In this document: positions 25,890-34,241 of the stretch, in pieces
Position numbering within the stretch: position 1 is the first letter of the stretch
Layout: each line of letters starts with the position of its first letter
Source of the DNA: Candidatus Rifleibacterium amylolyticum
Lineage (GTDB): Bacteria; Muiribacteriota; Ozemobacteria; Ozemobacterales; Ozemobacteraceae
Assembly (NCBI GenBank): GCA_009917695.1
Contig: JAACJG010000001.1
Span: forward strand, 455,219 to 519,218
Length of the DNA: 64,000 nucleotides
Reading direction: 5' to 3'
Notes under the pieces: model-generated
Database searches by the model: none
What the model was told of the DNA's origin: nothing
The model's input: the letters and a program-made list of their open reading frames with translations, nothing else
Made by a program: the position numbers and the translations under genes

Positions 25890-26676
25890 ATTTGTAAGTC
25901 TGGCGCTGCCAGTAGTATTCCTGCTGCTGATGCTGCCCGCTGCTCGGGCTGATATAGCTTCTGCGAGCATGCAGCAGAATCTGGAAACGGCTTTTATGCG
26001 CGCTTTGAGTGATCCGGCCGAGTTTCGCAATACTGGCGTTTTTCAGCTGCTTGGCTACAGCGCTGACGAAATCGCCCAGATTGGCCGCATAACTCCACGG
26101 CCGGCAGCCATAACAGTGCGGGCTGAAAGCAGCTCAGAAGCAGGAACATACGATAATATCAGGGTCGAGTGTACAAAGGTGTCCTATTACAATCTGACTA
26201 TCGACCGCGTTATCTTTGATTTTCCCAGATGCCGGATTTGTCTTGATGAGCTGGCACAGAGCCGTCTGCGCTTTCTCGGCTCTGATCTGATCAAGCTCAA
26301 GACCGAGGTTTCGGCTGCTGATATTGCCAGGGTTTTCGAACTGGTCGCGCGTGCCCGCAATCTTACCAGTCTTCGCATAAAGCTTGAAGAGGAAATGGCA
26401 CGAATAAGCGGTCGTGTCAAGCGTGGACTCTTTGTTGTAGACTTTAACATTACCGGCGATACAGAATTGATCGACGCCAAGACTGTAGCTTTTCGCTGTG
26501 ATCGTATGTTGCTCAACCGGGCTGTTGTGCCAAGAAATACGGTTAATGCGGTTTTTAGAACGATAAACCCGGTTTTCGATGCCAGAAAAACCTGGCTCAA
26601 TCTCAATATTGCAAAGATTAACATCAGGCGCGGAATGGTAGAGACCATCGCCACCATAGAACGGAGAAAAAGTTAA
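25879..26676 (+). CDS. Exported LmeA/DUF2993-like protein
   Basis: 265 residues from the ATG at 25879, with AAGGA 8 bases upstream inside the end of uvrC. A cleavable signal peptide (LALPVVFLLLMLPAARA) is followed by a region resembling DUF2993/LmeA proteins, with amphipathic strands such as VECTKVSYYNLTIDRVIFDF, and a cysteine pair (CRIC) near residue 113. LmeA-like proteins bind phospholipid and act in envelope maturation; here the match is by general pattern only. Followed 1 base later by a TrmH-family gene. Confidence 0.6.
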   Translation: MKNRFVSLALPVVFLLLMLPAARADIASASMQQNLETAFMRALSDPAEFRNTGVFQLLGYSADEIAQIGRITPRPAAITVRAESSSEAGTYDNIRVECTKVSYYNLTIDRVIFDFPRCRICLDELAQSRLRFLGSDLIKLKTEVSAADIARVFELVARARNLTSLRIKLEEEMARISGRVKRGLFVVDFNITGDTELIDAKTVAFRCDRMLLNRAVVPRNTVNAVFRTINPVFDARKTWLNLNIAKINIRRGMVETIATIERRKS

Positions 26677-26677
26677 G

Positions 26678-27364
26678 ATGCCAACCGCTAGAAGGTTTTA
26701 CCGCATAGCTAAAGCAATTCATCAGAGACAGCTCGATATAATAGTCGCTCTCGATGGTGTACACGATCAGCACAACCTCTCGGCTGTGCTGCGTTCGGCC
26801 GATGCAACCGGCATCAATCAGGTCGTGTGGTATCCGGATATTAAAAAGCCGGAAAAACTCAACCCGGAAGTCTCAAAGGGTTCGGAACGCTGGGTCAAAC
26901 TCGAAACCGTCGATTCTCTCACGCCAAGGCTGCTCGAGCTTAAGCAGCGAGGGTACAAGATCGCTGCCACACACATGGCGCATGAAGCGGTCGATTTCAG
27001 GCACATTGACTGGACAGTTCCCTGGGTGATTGTTTTCGGCAACGAGCAGAGCGGCTGTTCAGAAGAAACTGTCAAGGCTGCTGATGCCAACATCTTTTTG
27101 CCAATGATGGGATTTGTACAGAGCCTCAATATTTCGGTGGCCGCAGCGGTAACCTTTTATGAGGTTCAGCGTCAGCGCGAGAATGCCGGACTGTACAGTC
27201 GCAAGGCTTCTGAAAAACAGATTCGCGAACTGTACAACCAGTGGAACCTTATCGACGAGCAGTTTAACATCGATCAACTTATGGTGCCGCCGGCAGGCGA
27301 TATGCCAACTCTCGATCACCCTCACAGTGACGGGCGGTCGGTTCGCAAGTTCCCTAAAGTATAA
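26678..27364 (+). CDS. trmH: tRNA/rRNA 2'-O-methyltransferase, TrmH (SpoU) family
   Basis: 228 residues. SPOUT-fold motifs: 1, DQHNLSAVLRSADATGI (about 30-46); 2, WVIVFGNEQSGCSEE (about 116-130); 3, MGFVQSLNISVAAAVTFYEV (about 144-163). The overall length and C-terminal extension match TrmH, which methylates the 2'-OH of G18 in tRNA using SAM; close rRNA enzymes share these motifs. Starts one base after the previous stop, so probably co-transcribed with uvrC. Confidence 0.88.
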   Translation: MPTARRFYRIAKAIHQRQLDIIVALDGVHDQHNLSAVLRSADATGINQVVWYPDIKKPEKLNPEVSKGSERWVKLETVDSLTPRLLELKQRGYKIAATHMAHEAVDFRHIDWTVPWVIVFGNEQSGCSEETVKAADANIFLPMMGFVQSLNISVAAAVTFYEVQRQRENAGLYSRKASEKQIRELYNQWNLIDEQFNIDQLMVPPAGDMPTLDHPHSDGRSVRKFPKV

Positions 27365-27541
27365 GTCCCCAGGCTGATAACAGAGCGGTTTTTGTTTGGC
27401 GGGTACAGCGGGTGTTGCCCAAAGTGGCCGGCTCAGGGCAGGGGATTGTACAAAAAAAATATTAAAAATAGTTAAGAATCGCGCGAACCTTTCCGAATAA
27501 GGCCATAACATCAAAAAAATGACCGAAAATGGAGTTGGTCG

Positions 27542-28069
27542 ATGCAGAAACTCAAACAGGGATTAAGGGACTGGACAAAGGATTTCGTAAGGGCGCTCGT
27601 GTTTTTTCTGGTTTTGCAGACTTATGTTGTACAGGGGTTCGTGATCGAAGGAGCCTGTATGGAGCCGGAACTGCACTCTCGGGAAAAGATAATTGTCAAT
27701 AAGATGATTTATAATATCCAGGAGCCCGAAGTCGGGGAAGTAGTAGTTTTTTCTTACCCGCTCGAGCCCGAAAAGGATTTTATCAAGCGTGTTGTCGGAG
27801 TAGCCGGCGATGTAATCGAAATCAAAGACGGCTATCTCTATCGAAATGGTAAAATGATGAAGGAACCTTTTGTAAAAGAATACGTGTTTGGCTCCTATGG
27901 TCCGCAGAAGATTCCGACGGGAAAAATCTGCGTAATGGGTGACAATCGCAATAACTCACACGACAGCCGATCCTGGGGTTTGCTTGATCGCGAAATGATC
28001 AAGGGCAGAGCCGAAGTAAAGTTCTGGCCCCCTTCAGCTGCCGGACGAATAGCGGCGCTCAAAGAGTAA
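27542..28069 (+). CDS. lepB: Signal peptidase I with Cys at the nucleophile position
   Basis: 175 residues. One N-terminal membrane helix (VRALVFFLVLQTYVVQGF), box B FVIEGACMEPEL (33-44), box C VVVFSYPLEP, box D DFIKRVVGVAGD with general-base Lys82, and box E CVMGDNRNNSHDSR. Type I signal peptidases cleave Sec signal peptides outside the inner membrane with a Ser/Lys dyad. Here the expected Ser of the S-M-x-P motif is Cys39 (codon TGT at 27656-27658). Everything else is intact, so it may be a thiol/Lys variant. Whether another, normal copy exists elsewhere in the genome is unknown. Confidence 0.88.
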   Translation: MQKLKQGLRDWTKDFVRALVFFLVLQTYVVQGFVIEGACMEPELHSREKIIVNKMIYNIQEPEVGEVVVFSYPLEPEKDFIKRVVGVAGDVIEIKDGYLYRNGKMMKEPFVKEYVFGSYGPQKIPTGKICVMGDNRNNSHDSRSWGLLDREMIKGRAEVKFWPPSAAGRIAALKE

Positions 28070-28076
28070 CTCAGAT

Positions 28077-28105
28077 TTGACAACCCCAGGACTTATGGAT
28101 ATATT
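28077..28105 (+). promoter_or_regulatory. Sigma-70 promoter for the DUF2225 gene
   Basis: Consensus TTGACA (28077-28082) and TATATT (28100-28105), 17 bp apart, 26 bp before the TTG start at 28131. Confidence 0.7.
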
Positions 28106-28130
28106 CTGACCACAGTCAGGAGAAGGTACA

Positions 28131-28784
28131 TTGGTAACCTCTTTCAAAATTAGTGGATTTACTTGCCCGGCCTGCGGCACGGTTTTCGATGCCAGAACGG
28201 TAACATCGATAACGCACCAGGGCCAGGACTCAGATTTCCTCCCGCACTATCTGGGAGAGAATCCTCTGCCGTATTTTCTTGTACAATGCCCTGAGTGCAG
28301 CTTTTGCGCGTATCCAGAAGATTATAATGATGCAGGGGCTTTTCAGAATAAACTTTCTGTGCCGACGATCAGGAAAATACTCAGTTTGCCGATATGTCGA
28401 AAAATTCCTGAAGAAGCCTTGAAGTTTTTTATTGCCGGCAAGATATACGAAGAAACCAGCCGAAATCCTTATCACATTGGCAATCTCTACCTGCGCGGTT
28501 CTTGGTGTTGTCGTATCAGTGATAATCGTAAGGCTGAGATCGAAATGCAGCAGATGGCGGTTAAATTTCTGCGCATTGCCGTCGAAAAATCGACGATCAA
28601 TAACCCCGACAATCTGCCGGTGGTGACCTATCTGATCGGGGAGCTTTATCGCAGGCTTGAAGATCGCAAATCAGCCCGCGAGTGGTTCAGTGCCGTAGAA
28701 GAAGTATTAATAGACCAGGAACAACAGTGGATTCTCGAATTAACACAAAAACAGGCTGAATTGAATGAGCATTTCATCAACTGA
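28131..28784 (+). CDS. DUF2225 protein with two zinc-ribbon-like CxxC pairs
   Basis: 217 residues from TTG, chosen because AGGAGAAGG lies 4 bases upstream. N-terminal CPACGTVF (residues about 11-18) and CPECSFCAYPEDY (about 54-66) are the hallmark cysteine pairs of DUF2225; the rest is helical and TPR-like (LPVVTYLIGELYRRLEDRKSAREWFSAVEEVL). The family occurs in clostridia, spirochaetes and other anaerobes; its role is not known to me. No signal peptide, so cytoplasmic. Confidence 0.85.
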   Translation: MVTSFKISGFTCPACGTVFDARTVTSITHQGQDSDFLPHYLGENPLPYFLVQCPECSFCAYPEDYNDAGAFQNKLSVPTIRKILSLPICRKIPEEALKFFIAGKIYEETSRNPYHIGNLYLRGSWCCRISDNRKAEIEMQQMAVKFLRIAVEKSTINNPDNLPVVTYLIGELYRRLEDRKSAREWFSAVEEVLIDQEQQWILELTQKQAELNEHFIN

Positions 28785-28826
28785 AAGCTCACATTGAAAG
28801 GGAGTAAGGGTTCTCTGTTGTCTTGA

Positions 28827-28906
28827 GCGATCCTGAAATTTCCTGATAAAAGTTTGTGATTTCTGGTAAAATCACATAAACTCTTAAATGGAAATTTTGG
28901 GATCGC
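28827..28906 (+). promoter_or_regulatory. Long nested stem-loop upstream of pilC
   Basis: Outer arms 28827-28843 and 28890-28906 pair over 17 positions (7 bp, two G-U wobbles, 8 bp). Inside lies a perfect 8-bp hairpin TGTGATTT/AAATCACA (28855-28862 and 28869-28876). A weak promoter, TTGTGA (28854) and TAAACT (28877) with 17-bp spacing, overlaps the inner dyad. It ends 7 bases before the pilC ribosome-binding site, so it could act as an operator, an RNA regulator or both. Confidence 0.55.
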
Positions 28907-28925
28907 TTTATTCAGGGGAGTGTCG

Positions 28926-30143
28926 ATGCATAGAATCAAAGTCAGATATGCTGATGAACAGGGGCGCACCCGCGAAGAAGTATTTGAAACCCGTTCTTTG
29001 AGCGAGCTACGCGCGGCCTTTAACAGCAAGGGTTATTACATTCTTTCTGAGGCCGTTGAAAAAGGCAGTTTCAGCGAACAGTTGCGCGAGGCTCTCACTT
29101 TCAAGGCAAGTGTGTCGATCAAAGAGCTTAATGAATTTACCAAACTTTTGCGTACCCTTCTTAAGTCCGGCATGGCCATTACTGATGCCTTTGAAGTGCT
29201 GCTCGATGATGCTGAAGATACCCAGTTGAATATGGCTTTGCGCCAGGTCAACAGTGACATAAAAGAAGGCGTGTCGCTCAGCGCAGCTCTGGGCAGGCAT
29301 TCAGATGTTTTTCCCGATATCTATATAAAAACAATTGTCGCCGGCGAAAAGGCCGGCGCTCTCGAGAATATTCTCAAACGCCTCTCTGAGTATTTTACCA
29401 GTTCAATAGCAGTCAGGCGCAAAGTCGTGGCCGCGCTGATCTACCCGGCAATATTGCTTGCTGTTTCAAGCCTGGCTGTTACCTACATGATAGTCGCAGT
29501 AGTTCCTGAATTTGCCGGGCTTTTCAATAGTCTTGGCGCGCCACTGCCGATGATTACTTCTTTGCTTCTCTCAGTTTCTGCATGGCTTGGGCAGTGGTTC
29601 TGGCTGCTGATTTTCGGCCTGATGCTCGCGGTAGCCGGTGTCATCAGCTTCTCACGCTCGCCTGACGGCCGTCAGAAAATAGATGCCTTTAAACTAAAAG
29701 TGCCGCTATTGCGCGATCTCGAAATGAATTTCGCTTACAGTCAGTTCGCCCGCACCATGGCGACCATGGTCGAAGGCGGTATTCCGATTCTCGACAGTCT
29801 GGCGGTAGTAATTGACAGTATGGAAAACCGGGTTATTGCCATGCGTTACTCGGTTCTTCCTGAGCTGCTGGAAAAGGGACTCGGATTTGGCAAGGCCCTG
29901 AAAAGCATTCCGGAAACTCCCAAAATGATGGTCAGGGTTATTCAGGTCGGCGAAGAATCAGGTAATCTTGGCGAAATGCTCGAGAATATGGCTGACCATT
30001 ATGACGAAGAGATAACCGAACTGACCGACATGATAACATCGCTTATTGAACCTATACTCTTTCTGGCGATGGCTCTGGTCGTAGGCACACTGGTTGTTGC
30101 CCTGCTTTATCCTGTTCTCACGGCCGCCTCGCAAATCAACTAG
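28926..30143 (+). CDS. pilC: Type IV pilus inner-membrane platform protein PilC
   Basis: 405 residues from the ATG at 28926 (AGGGGAG upstream). Two T2SF domains are visible: residues about 60-185 (FTKLLRTLLKSGMAITDAFEVL...ALIYPAILLAVSSLAVTYMIV) and about 265-395 (FARTMATMVEGGIPILDSLAVV...LIEPILFLAMALVVGTLVVALL), with three membrane helices. PilC links the assembly ATPase to the pilus base. Unlike the divergent GspF-like pair at the window start it is canonical. First gene of an eight-gene pilus operon. Confidence 0.94.
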   Translation: MHRIKVRYADEQGRTREEVFETRSLSELRAAFNSKGYYILSEAVEKGSFSEQLREALTFKASVSIKELNEFTKLLRTLLKSGMAITDAFEVLLDDAEDTQLNMALRQVNSDIKEGVSLSAALGRHSDVFPDIYIKTIVAGEKAGALENILKRLSEYFTSSIAVRRKVVAALIYPAILLAVSSLAVTYMIVAVVPEFAGLFNSLGAPLPMITSLLLSVSAWLGQWFWLLIFGLMLAVAGVISFSRSPDGRQKIDAFKLKVPLLRDLEMNFAYSQFARTMATMVEGGIPILDSLAVVIDSMENRVIAMRYSVLPELLEKGLGFGKALKSIPETPKMMVRVIQVGEESGNLGEMLENMADHYDEEITELTDMITSLIEPILFLAMALVVGTLVVALLYPVLTAASQIN

Positions 30144-30157
30144 GATGGATTTCAGAA

Positions 30158-32047
30158 ATGGAAAGCTTCAAGGAATTTTTAATCAAGAAAAGAATCGTTG
30201 ACAGCAGCAAGGCCGAAAAGCTGGCAAAAGAATCAGGCGGGCAGATCGATCTGGTTTTGCAGCGCCTGGCCGGCGACGGCGAGGTTTCTGATGCAAACCT
30301 GGTTAAAGCTTTTGCCGCAACCTTTCGTAAGAAGACTCTCTGCGAAATTCTGGTTGAAGAAGGTTTTATCACACTCGAATTCATTCAGCAGCTGATTGGA
30401 GAGTTTGGTGCGATTCCCGGCAACATCGGTCAGATTCTGATCGAGCGCAAGGTGATCGGCGAAGAAGAATTTGCCCGCGCCGTAGCCATGGAACTGGGCA
30501 TAGAATATGTCGATCTCTCTCATTACGAGGTCGATGACGAACTTTTCAACAGCATCGATGTCGCTCTGATGCGGCGCTATTGTTTTGTGCCGCATCAGCG
30601 CAGTGCCCGCGACATCTATCTGATCATGCATGATCCCGGCAATGTCGACGCCATAGAAGAGCTTGAAGTGCAGCTCGGCCTGCCGATAATGCCGATGGTC
30701 GCTTCGAGAATGGCTATTCAGAAACTGCTCAGTCTGATGATCGAAACCAGCCTTGATTCAAAGGTCGTATTCGGCGATTTAGAGAATTTTCCACCACTTG
30801 AAGTGGTTATCGAGGAAGATGAAGAAGAGACACCTGCGGCCGGTGTTGCCAAAACTGCCGGATTCGCCAGTGAAACGCCGGTTATCAGAATGGTCGATGC
30901 CATAATTCTCAAGGGTGTTCGCAAACGTTCGAGCGACATACACTTTGAGGTCTATGAGTCTCAGCTAAAGGTTAAATATCGTATCGACGGCGTGCTGTTC
31001 GAGGTCTTGTCGGATGTTGAACCACGATTGCGCGGCCCGATCATTTCGCGCCTCAAAGTCATGGCACAGCTCGACATCGCCGAAAAGCGCGTTCCTCAGG
31101 ATGGCCGCTTCAAACTGCGCATCGATGATCGATTCGTCGATTTCCGCGTCTCAGTATTGCCTTCGATCTATGGCGAGACCGTGGTTTTGCGCATTCTCGA
31201 CAAGTCAGCTCTCGGCCTGGATCTGCAACGTATCGGTCTCGATGGCGAAGATCTGTTGCAGTTCAAACGCAATGTAAAAAAGCCTTATGGCATGGTTCTC
31301 GTCGCTGGCCCGACCGGATCGGGCAAAACCACGACACTTTACTCTGCCATCAAGTTCGTTCATACCAACAAAGACAAGTTCATAACGATCGAAGACCCCG
31401 TCGAATATCAGCTGCCAGACATAGTTCAGATTGCGGTCAACGAGAAAAAAGGTCTGACTTTCAGTTCGGGTCTGCGTTCTATCGTGCGCCAGGATCCTGA
31501 CAAAATAATGGTCGGCGAGATTCGCGACCCCGAAACAGCCAAAATAGCGATCAATGCGGCTCTTACCGGTCATCTCGTCTTCAGTTCGATACATGCCAAC
31601 AATGTCATCGATGCAATTTCCCGCCTTGAGAACATGGAAATCGACCCATACGAGTTTGTCAGTTCATTCAACCTGATCATGTCACAGCGCCTGCTGCGCC
31701 TTAACTGCAAGAACTGCATCACCGATGACGACAGTATCACCGAAGAGATGAAGCGGTTGACCATCGATTTCAAACAGTATGAAAATGTTGCATTCAAGCG
31801 TGGCAAAGGTTGTCGCTTCTGTCATGATACCGGCTATCAGGGTCGTTCCGGCATTTTCGAGGTTCTCGAAATGTCACCTTCGATCAAACAGATGATTCTG
31901 ACCCGCCAGTCGCCACTCGAAATAAGAAAGGCGGCGATGGAGCAGGGTATGGTGCCGTTACGCCGCGCCGGCTGGCAGAAGGTCGAAAAGGGGCTCACCA
32001 CTTTTGAAGAAATGAACCGCGTAACCTTTGAAGAAGGGGTGCTCTAA
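30158..32047 (+). CDS. pilB: Type IV pilus assembly ATPase PilB (GspE family)
   Basis: 629 residues. MshEN-like N-terminal domains (1-190), then the secretion ATPase core: VLVAGPTGSGKTTTLYSAIK (Walker A, about 380-399), TIEDPVEYQLP (Asp box), SGLRSIVRQDPDKIMVGEIRDPETA (Walker B region) and LTGHLVFSSIHAN (His box). A tetracysteine zinc site reads CKNC...CRFC (about 516-555), as in PilB rather than PilT. It powers pilus extension. Followed by pilM with a one-base overlap. Confidence 0.95.
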   Translation: MESFKEFLIKKRIVDSSKAEKLAKESGGQIDLVLQRLAGDGEVSDANLVKAFAATFRKKTLCEILVEEGFITLEFIQQLIGEFGAIPGNIGQILIERKVIGEEEFARAVAMELGIEYVDLSHYEVDDELFNSIDVALMRRYCFVPHQRSARDIYLIMHDPGNVDAIEELEVQLGLPIMPMVASRMAIQKLLSLMIETSLDSKVVFGDLENFPPLEVVIEEDEEETPAAGVAKTAGFASETPVIRMVDAIILKGVRKRSSDIHFEVYESQLKVKYRIDGVLFEVLSDVEPRLRGPIISRLKVMAQLDIAEKRVPQDGRFKLRIDDRFVDFRVSVLPSIYGETVVLRILDKSALGLDLQRIGLDGEDLLQFKRNVKKPYGMVLVAGPTGSGKTTTLYSAIKFVHTNKDKFITIEDPVEYQLPDIVQIAVNEKKGLTFSSGLRSIVRQDPDKIMVGEIRDPETAKIAINAALTGHLVFSSIHANNVIDAISRLENMEIDPYEFVSSFNLIMSQRLLRLNCKNCITDDDSITEEMKRLTIDFKQYENVAFKRGKGCRFCHDTGYQGRSGIFEVLEMSPSIKQMILTRQSPLEIRKAAMEQGMVPLRRAGWQKVEKGLTTFEEMNRVTFEEGVL

Positions 32048-33126
32048 TGAATCTTTATACCGAACTCATCGCCCTTGATATCGGCACCAGTTTTATCAAG
32101 CTGGTTTCTATCGATTACGGCCCCGGCAAACAGGGTTATATAGTCAAGAATCTCGAAATGAAAGAACTGCCACCCGGGCTTATTGGTGGCGATTTTACCA
32201 ACCCTTTCATCAGTGACATGCCGGTATTCAAAGATCTTCTCGCCGCCATGATCAAACGGGTTAAGCACAGCCGCCAGGGCTATGTCATTGGCCTGCCAGA
32301 CCGCTGGGTCAAGCTGCATCTCAACAATATGCAGCTGACTGAAAATGAGCGCAAGTCGCCAGAGTTCCTTTCCTGGCGCCTGCAAAAGAATCTGCCGATT
32401 CCTGACGGTATGCGGGTTATGGTTGACTTTCAGATTCTGCGCAATCTTCCGGGCGAACAGCCCGACACTTACCAGGTGCTGGCCGCAGCGGTAAAAGCCG
32501 ATATTATCGATATTCTGTCGCGAATCACAACTGATCTCGAAATGGAAGTGATGGCTTTTGACACTTCTTCGCTCGGCATATTCAACCTTTTCGAAGAGGT
32601 TTACCCCGAAAAGATTACCGAGCAGATCGTCGTAAATCTGCATGTTGGGCATGAGACAACCGTTATCAAGGCCTATTCGAATGGCTCCCTGCTTTATGAA
32701 CGCGTTATAGAAGTTGCCGGCGAGGAATTCGCCAAGATTATCAGCGAAATAGATGCGGTGAATCTCGAAAACGCGATGCGCGCCAAGGAAACTGAGAAGT
32801 TTTTCCCGGTTACCCGCGAAGACATTCAGACGTTGGTTGGAAAAAGGCAGCGTATCGATCGCATTTTCGGTAACTGGCTGCGCGAACTCAACGTGACTTT
32901 CCGCTTCTTTCAGGAAAAATTCAATGTCTCGCGGCTGCCAACCATATTCATGACTGGTGGCAGCACGTTGTTTCCAGGTCTCGAAAACTTTCTCAGCGAA
33001 TATTTCGAAACCAACTGCTTTTTGTTCAATCCTCTCAATGAGATTCCACTGGCAAAGAAGATCGACGCCAAGATGCTGGCCAAAGGCCCGGCTTTCGCAG
33101 CTTGCGTCGGCCTGCTGGCCAAATAG
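32047..33126 (+). CDS. pilM: Type IV pilus assembly protein PilM
   Basis: 359 residues, ATG overlapping the pilB stop. Actin-like fold: phosphate-1 loop LIALDIGTSFIKLVSIDYG at the N-terminus, EVMAFDTSSLGIFNLFEE, QIVVNLHVGHETTVIKAYSNG and the adenosine loop IFMTGGSTLFPGLENFL (about 298-314). PilM is a cytoplasmic ATP-binding protein that recruits PilN and joins the ATPase to the alignment complex. Confidence 0.92.
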   Translation: MNLYTELIALDIGTSFIKLVSIDYGPGKQGYIVKNLEMKELPPGLIGGDFTNPFISDMPVFKDLLAAMIKRVKHSRQGYVIGLPDRWVKLHLNNMQLTENERKSPEFLSWRLQKNLPIPDGMRVMVDFQILRNLPGEQPDTYQVLAAAVKADIIDILSRITTDLEMEVMAFDTSSLGIFNLFEEVYPEKITEQIVVNLHVGHETTVIKAYSNGSLLYERVIEVAGEEFAKIISEIDAVNLENAMRAKETEKFFPVTREDIQTLVGKRQRIDRIFGNWLRELNVTFRFFQEKFNVSRLPTIFMTGGSTLFPGLENFLSEYFETNCFLFNPLNEIPLAKKIDAKMLAKGPAFAACVGLLAK

Positions 33127-33135
33127 GGGGCGGCA

Positions 33136-33714
33136 ATGAAACACTATCTTAATTTCAAACCCTCGATACTGTTCAGAAAAGGCAGCAGCTTCATGCTCAA
33201 GACCTCACTGATCATTCTTTACGCAGTTCCGGTGAGTCTGGCAGTATTCTGGCTCTACAAATACTACGCAACTTCAGCGGTGAACTCATTTTACCGGGAG
33301 AACGTAGCTCAGCTCGACTCAAGAATCAGCGAGACTACCGGCGCGGTTAAAAAGATGTGCCCTTCGCCAGAAGATATTGACAGCAGCGAAAAGCTTTACT
33401 CTGATTACCGCAAAGTTTCAGCCGTCGGCCAGACATCATGGACAACACTGTTCAGTCGCCTGGAAAGACTGGCTCCTGCCGAGATGCGTTTCAAGCGGAT
33501 CAGTATCAAACCAGATAAGCTGGTTAAGGTAAGTATTGAAGGTGAAACAGTGCGTTTACAGCATTTAACCGGTTTTTTACAGGATCTGTTTTCAGAAAAG
33601 GTTTTTTCATCACCCAATCTTAAAAGCCATAACCGCAGCAAATCGGAAGGGGCCGATGTGATAGCGTTCAGTCTCGAAGTCGATTATGCCGGAGAAAAGG
33701 GGGAGCTGCCCTGA
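33136..33714 (+). CDS. pilN: PilN-like pilus alignment protein
   Basis: 192 residues: a short cytoplasmic N-terminus (MKHYLNFKPSILF; PilN family uses an INLLP-like segment to contact PilM), one membrane helix (LIILYAVPVSLAVFWLYKYY), a coiled region and a ferredoxin-like periplasmic domain with LAPAEMRFKRISIKPDKLVKVSIEGET. Divergent in sequence, but position and topology fit PilN. The stop overlaps the next ATG by one base. Confidence 0.8.
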   Translation: MKHYLNFKPSILFRKGSSFMLKTSLIILYAVPVSLAVFWLYKYYATSAVNSFYRENVAQLDSRISETTGAVKKMCPSPEDIDSSEKLYSDYRKVSAVGQTSWTTLFSRLERLAPAEMRFKRISIKPDKLVKVSIEGETVRLQHLTGFLQDLFSEKVFSSPNLKSHNRSKSEGADVIAFSLEVDYAGEKGELP

Positions 33715-34241
33715 TGAATCCGAACGAACTGGCAAAACTCAAAGAAAAAGCACCGGTTCCTCTTCTTCTGCTGTTGATTCTTTTCCTGTTGCCGGGCTTT
33801 CTGCTTGCTCCTGAAACAGAAGCTCTCAAACAATCAGCTAAAATTTATGACACCAGCCTCAAAAAGGCACGCGATCTGCGGCGCTTGCGCGAAAAGTATA
33901 CGATGCAGCAAACGCGTCTCGATAAGCTTGCACAGATCAAGAGTGATCTGCTGGCGGTGATCCCTCAGGAATCAGCTTTGCCTGAGATGATCGACCGTCT
34001 GCATGCCACTGCGGCTTCATGTTCGGTAATGGTCGATAATGTGCGTTATTCATTCAGTCCTGAATACGAAAAGCTGGCCGTGCCGGGTTATGATATAAAC
34101 ATGCATCTCAGTTCGAGCTATGACGGTATGAGAGCAATGCTGGCAGAACTCGAATCCATGCCGACCCCTGTTCTGATCAAAGAAATTTTGATGAACGAAT
34201 CAAGTCATTATGTTTTATCGATGAGGTTACTGGTAAAATGA
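33714..34241 (+). CDS. pilO: PilO-like pilus alignment protein
   Basis: 175 residues with one N-terminal membrane helix (PVPLLLLLILFLLPGFLL), a coiled-coil (residues 35-85) and a PilO-type periplasmic domain with IPQESALPEMIDRLHATAASCSV (compare IPxxxxxPxLLxxL in PilO). PilN and PilO form a heterodimer in the periplasm. ATGA overlap with the next gene. Confidence 0.8.
   Translation: MNPNELAKLKEKAPVPLLLLLILFLLPGFLLAPETEALKQSAKIYDTSLKKARDLRRLREKYTMQQTRLDKLAQIKSDLLAVIPQESALPEMIDRLHATAASCSVMVDNVRYSFSPEYEKLAVPGYDINMHLSSSYDGMRAMLAELESMPTPVLIKEILMNESSHYVLSMRLLVK

Noticed and set aside
28855-28876. CRP-type site TGTGA...TCACA upstream of pilC
   Set aside because: The half-sites are 12 bases apart, not 6 as in CRP/FNR sites; treated as part of a stem-loop or other operator.
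32044-33144. 366-codon minus-strand ORF opposite pilM
   Set aside because: Lies entirely antisense to pilM, which has clear family motifs and is coupled to pilB and pilN; the antisense protein shows no sensible pattern.
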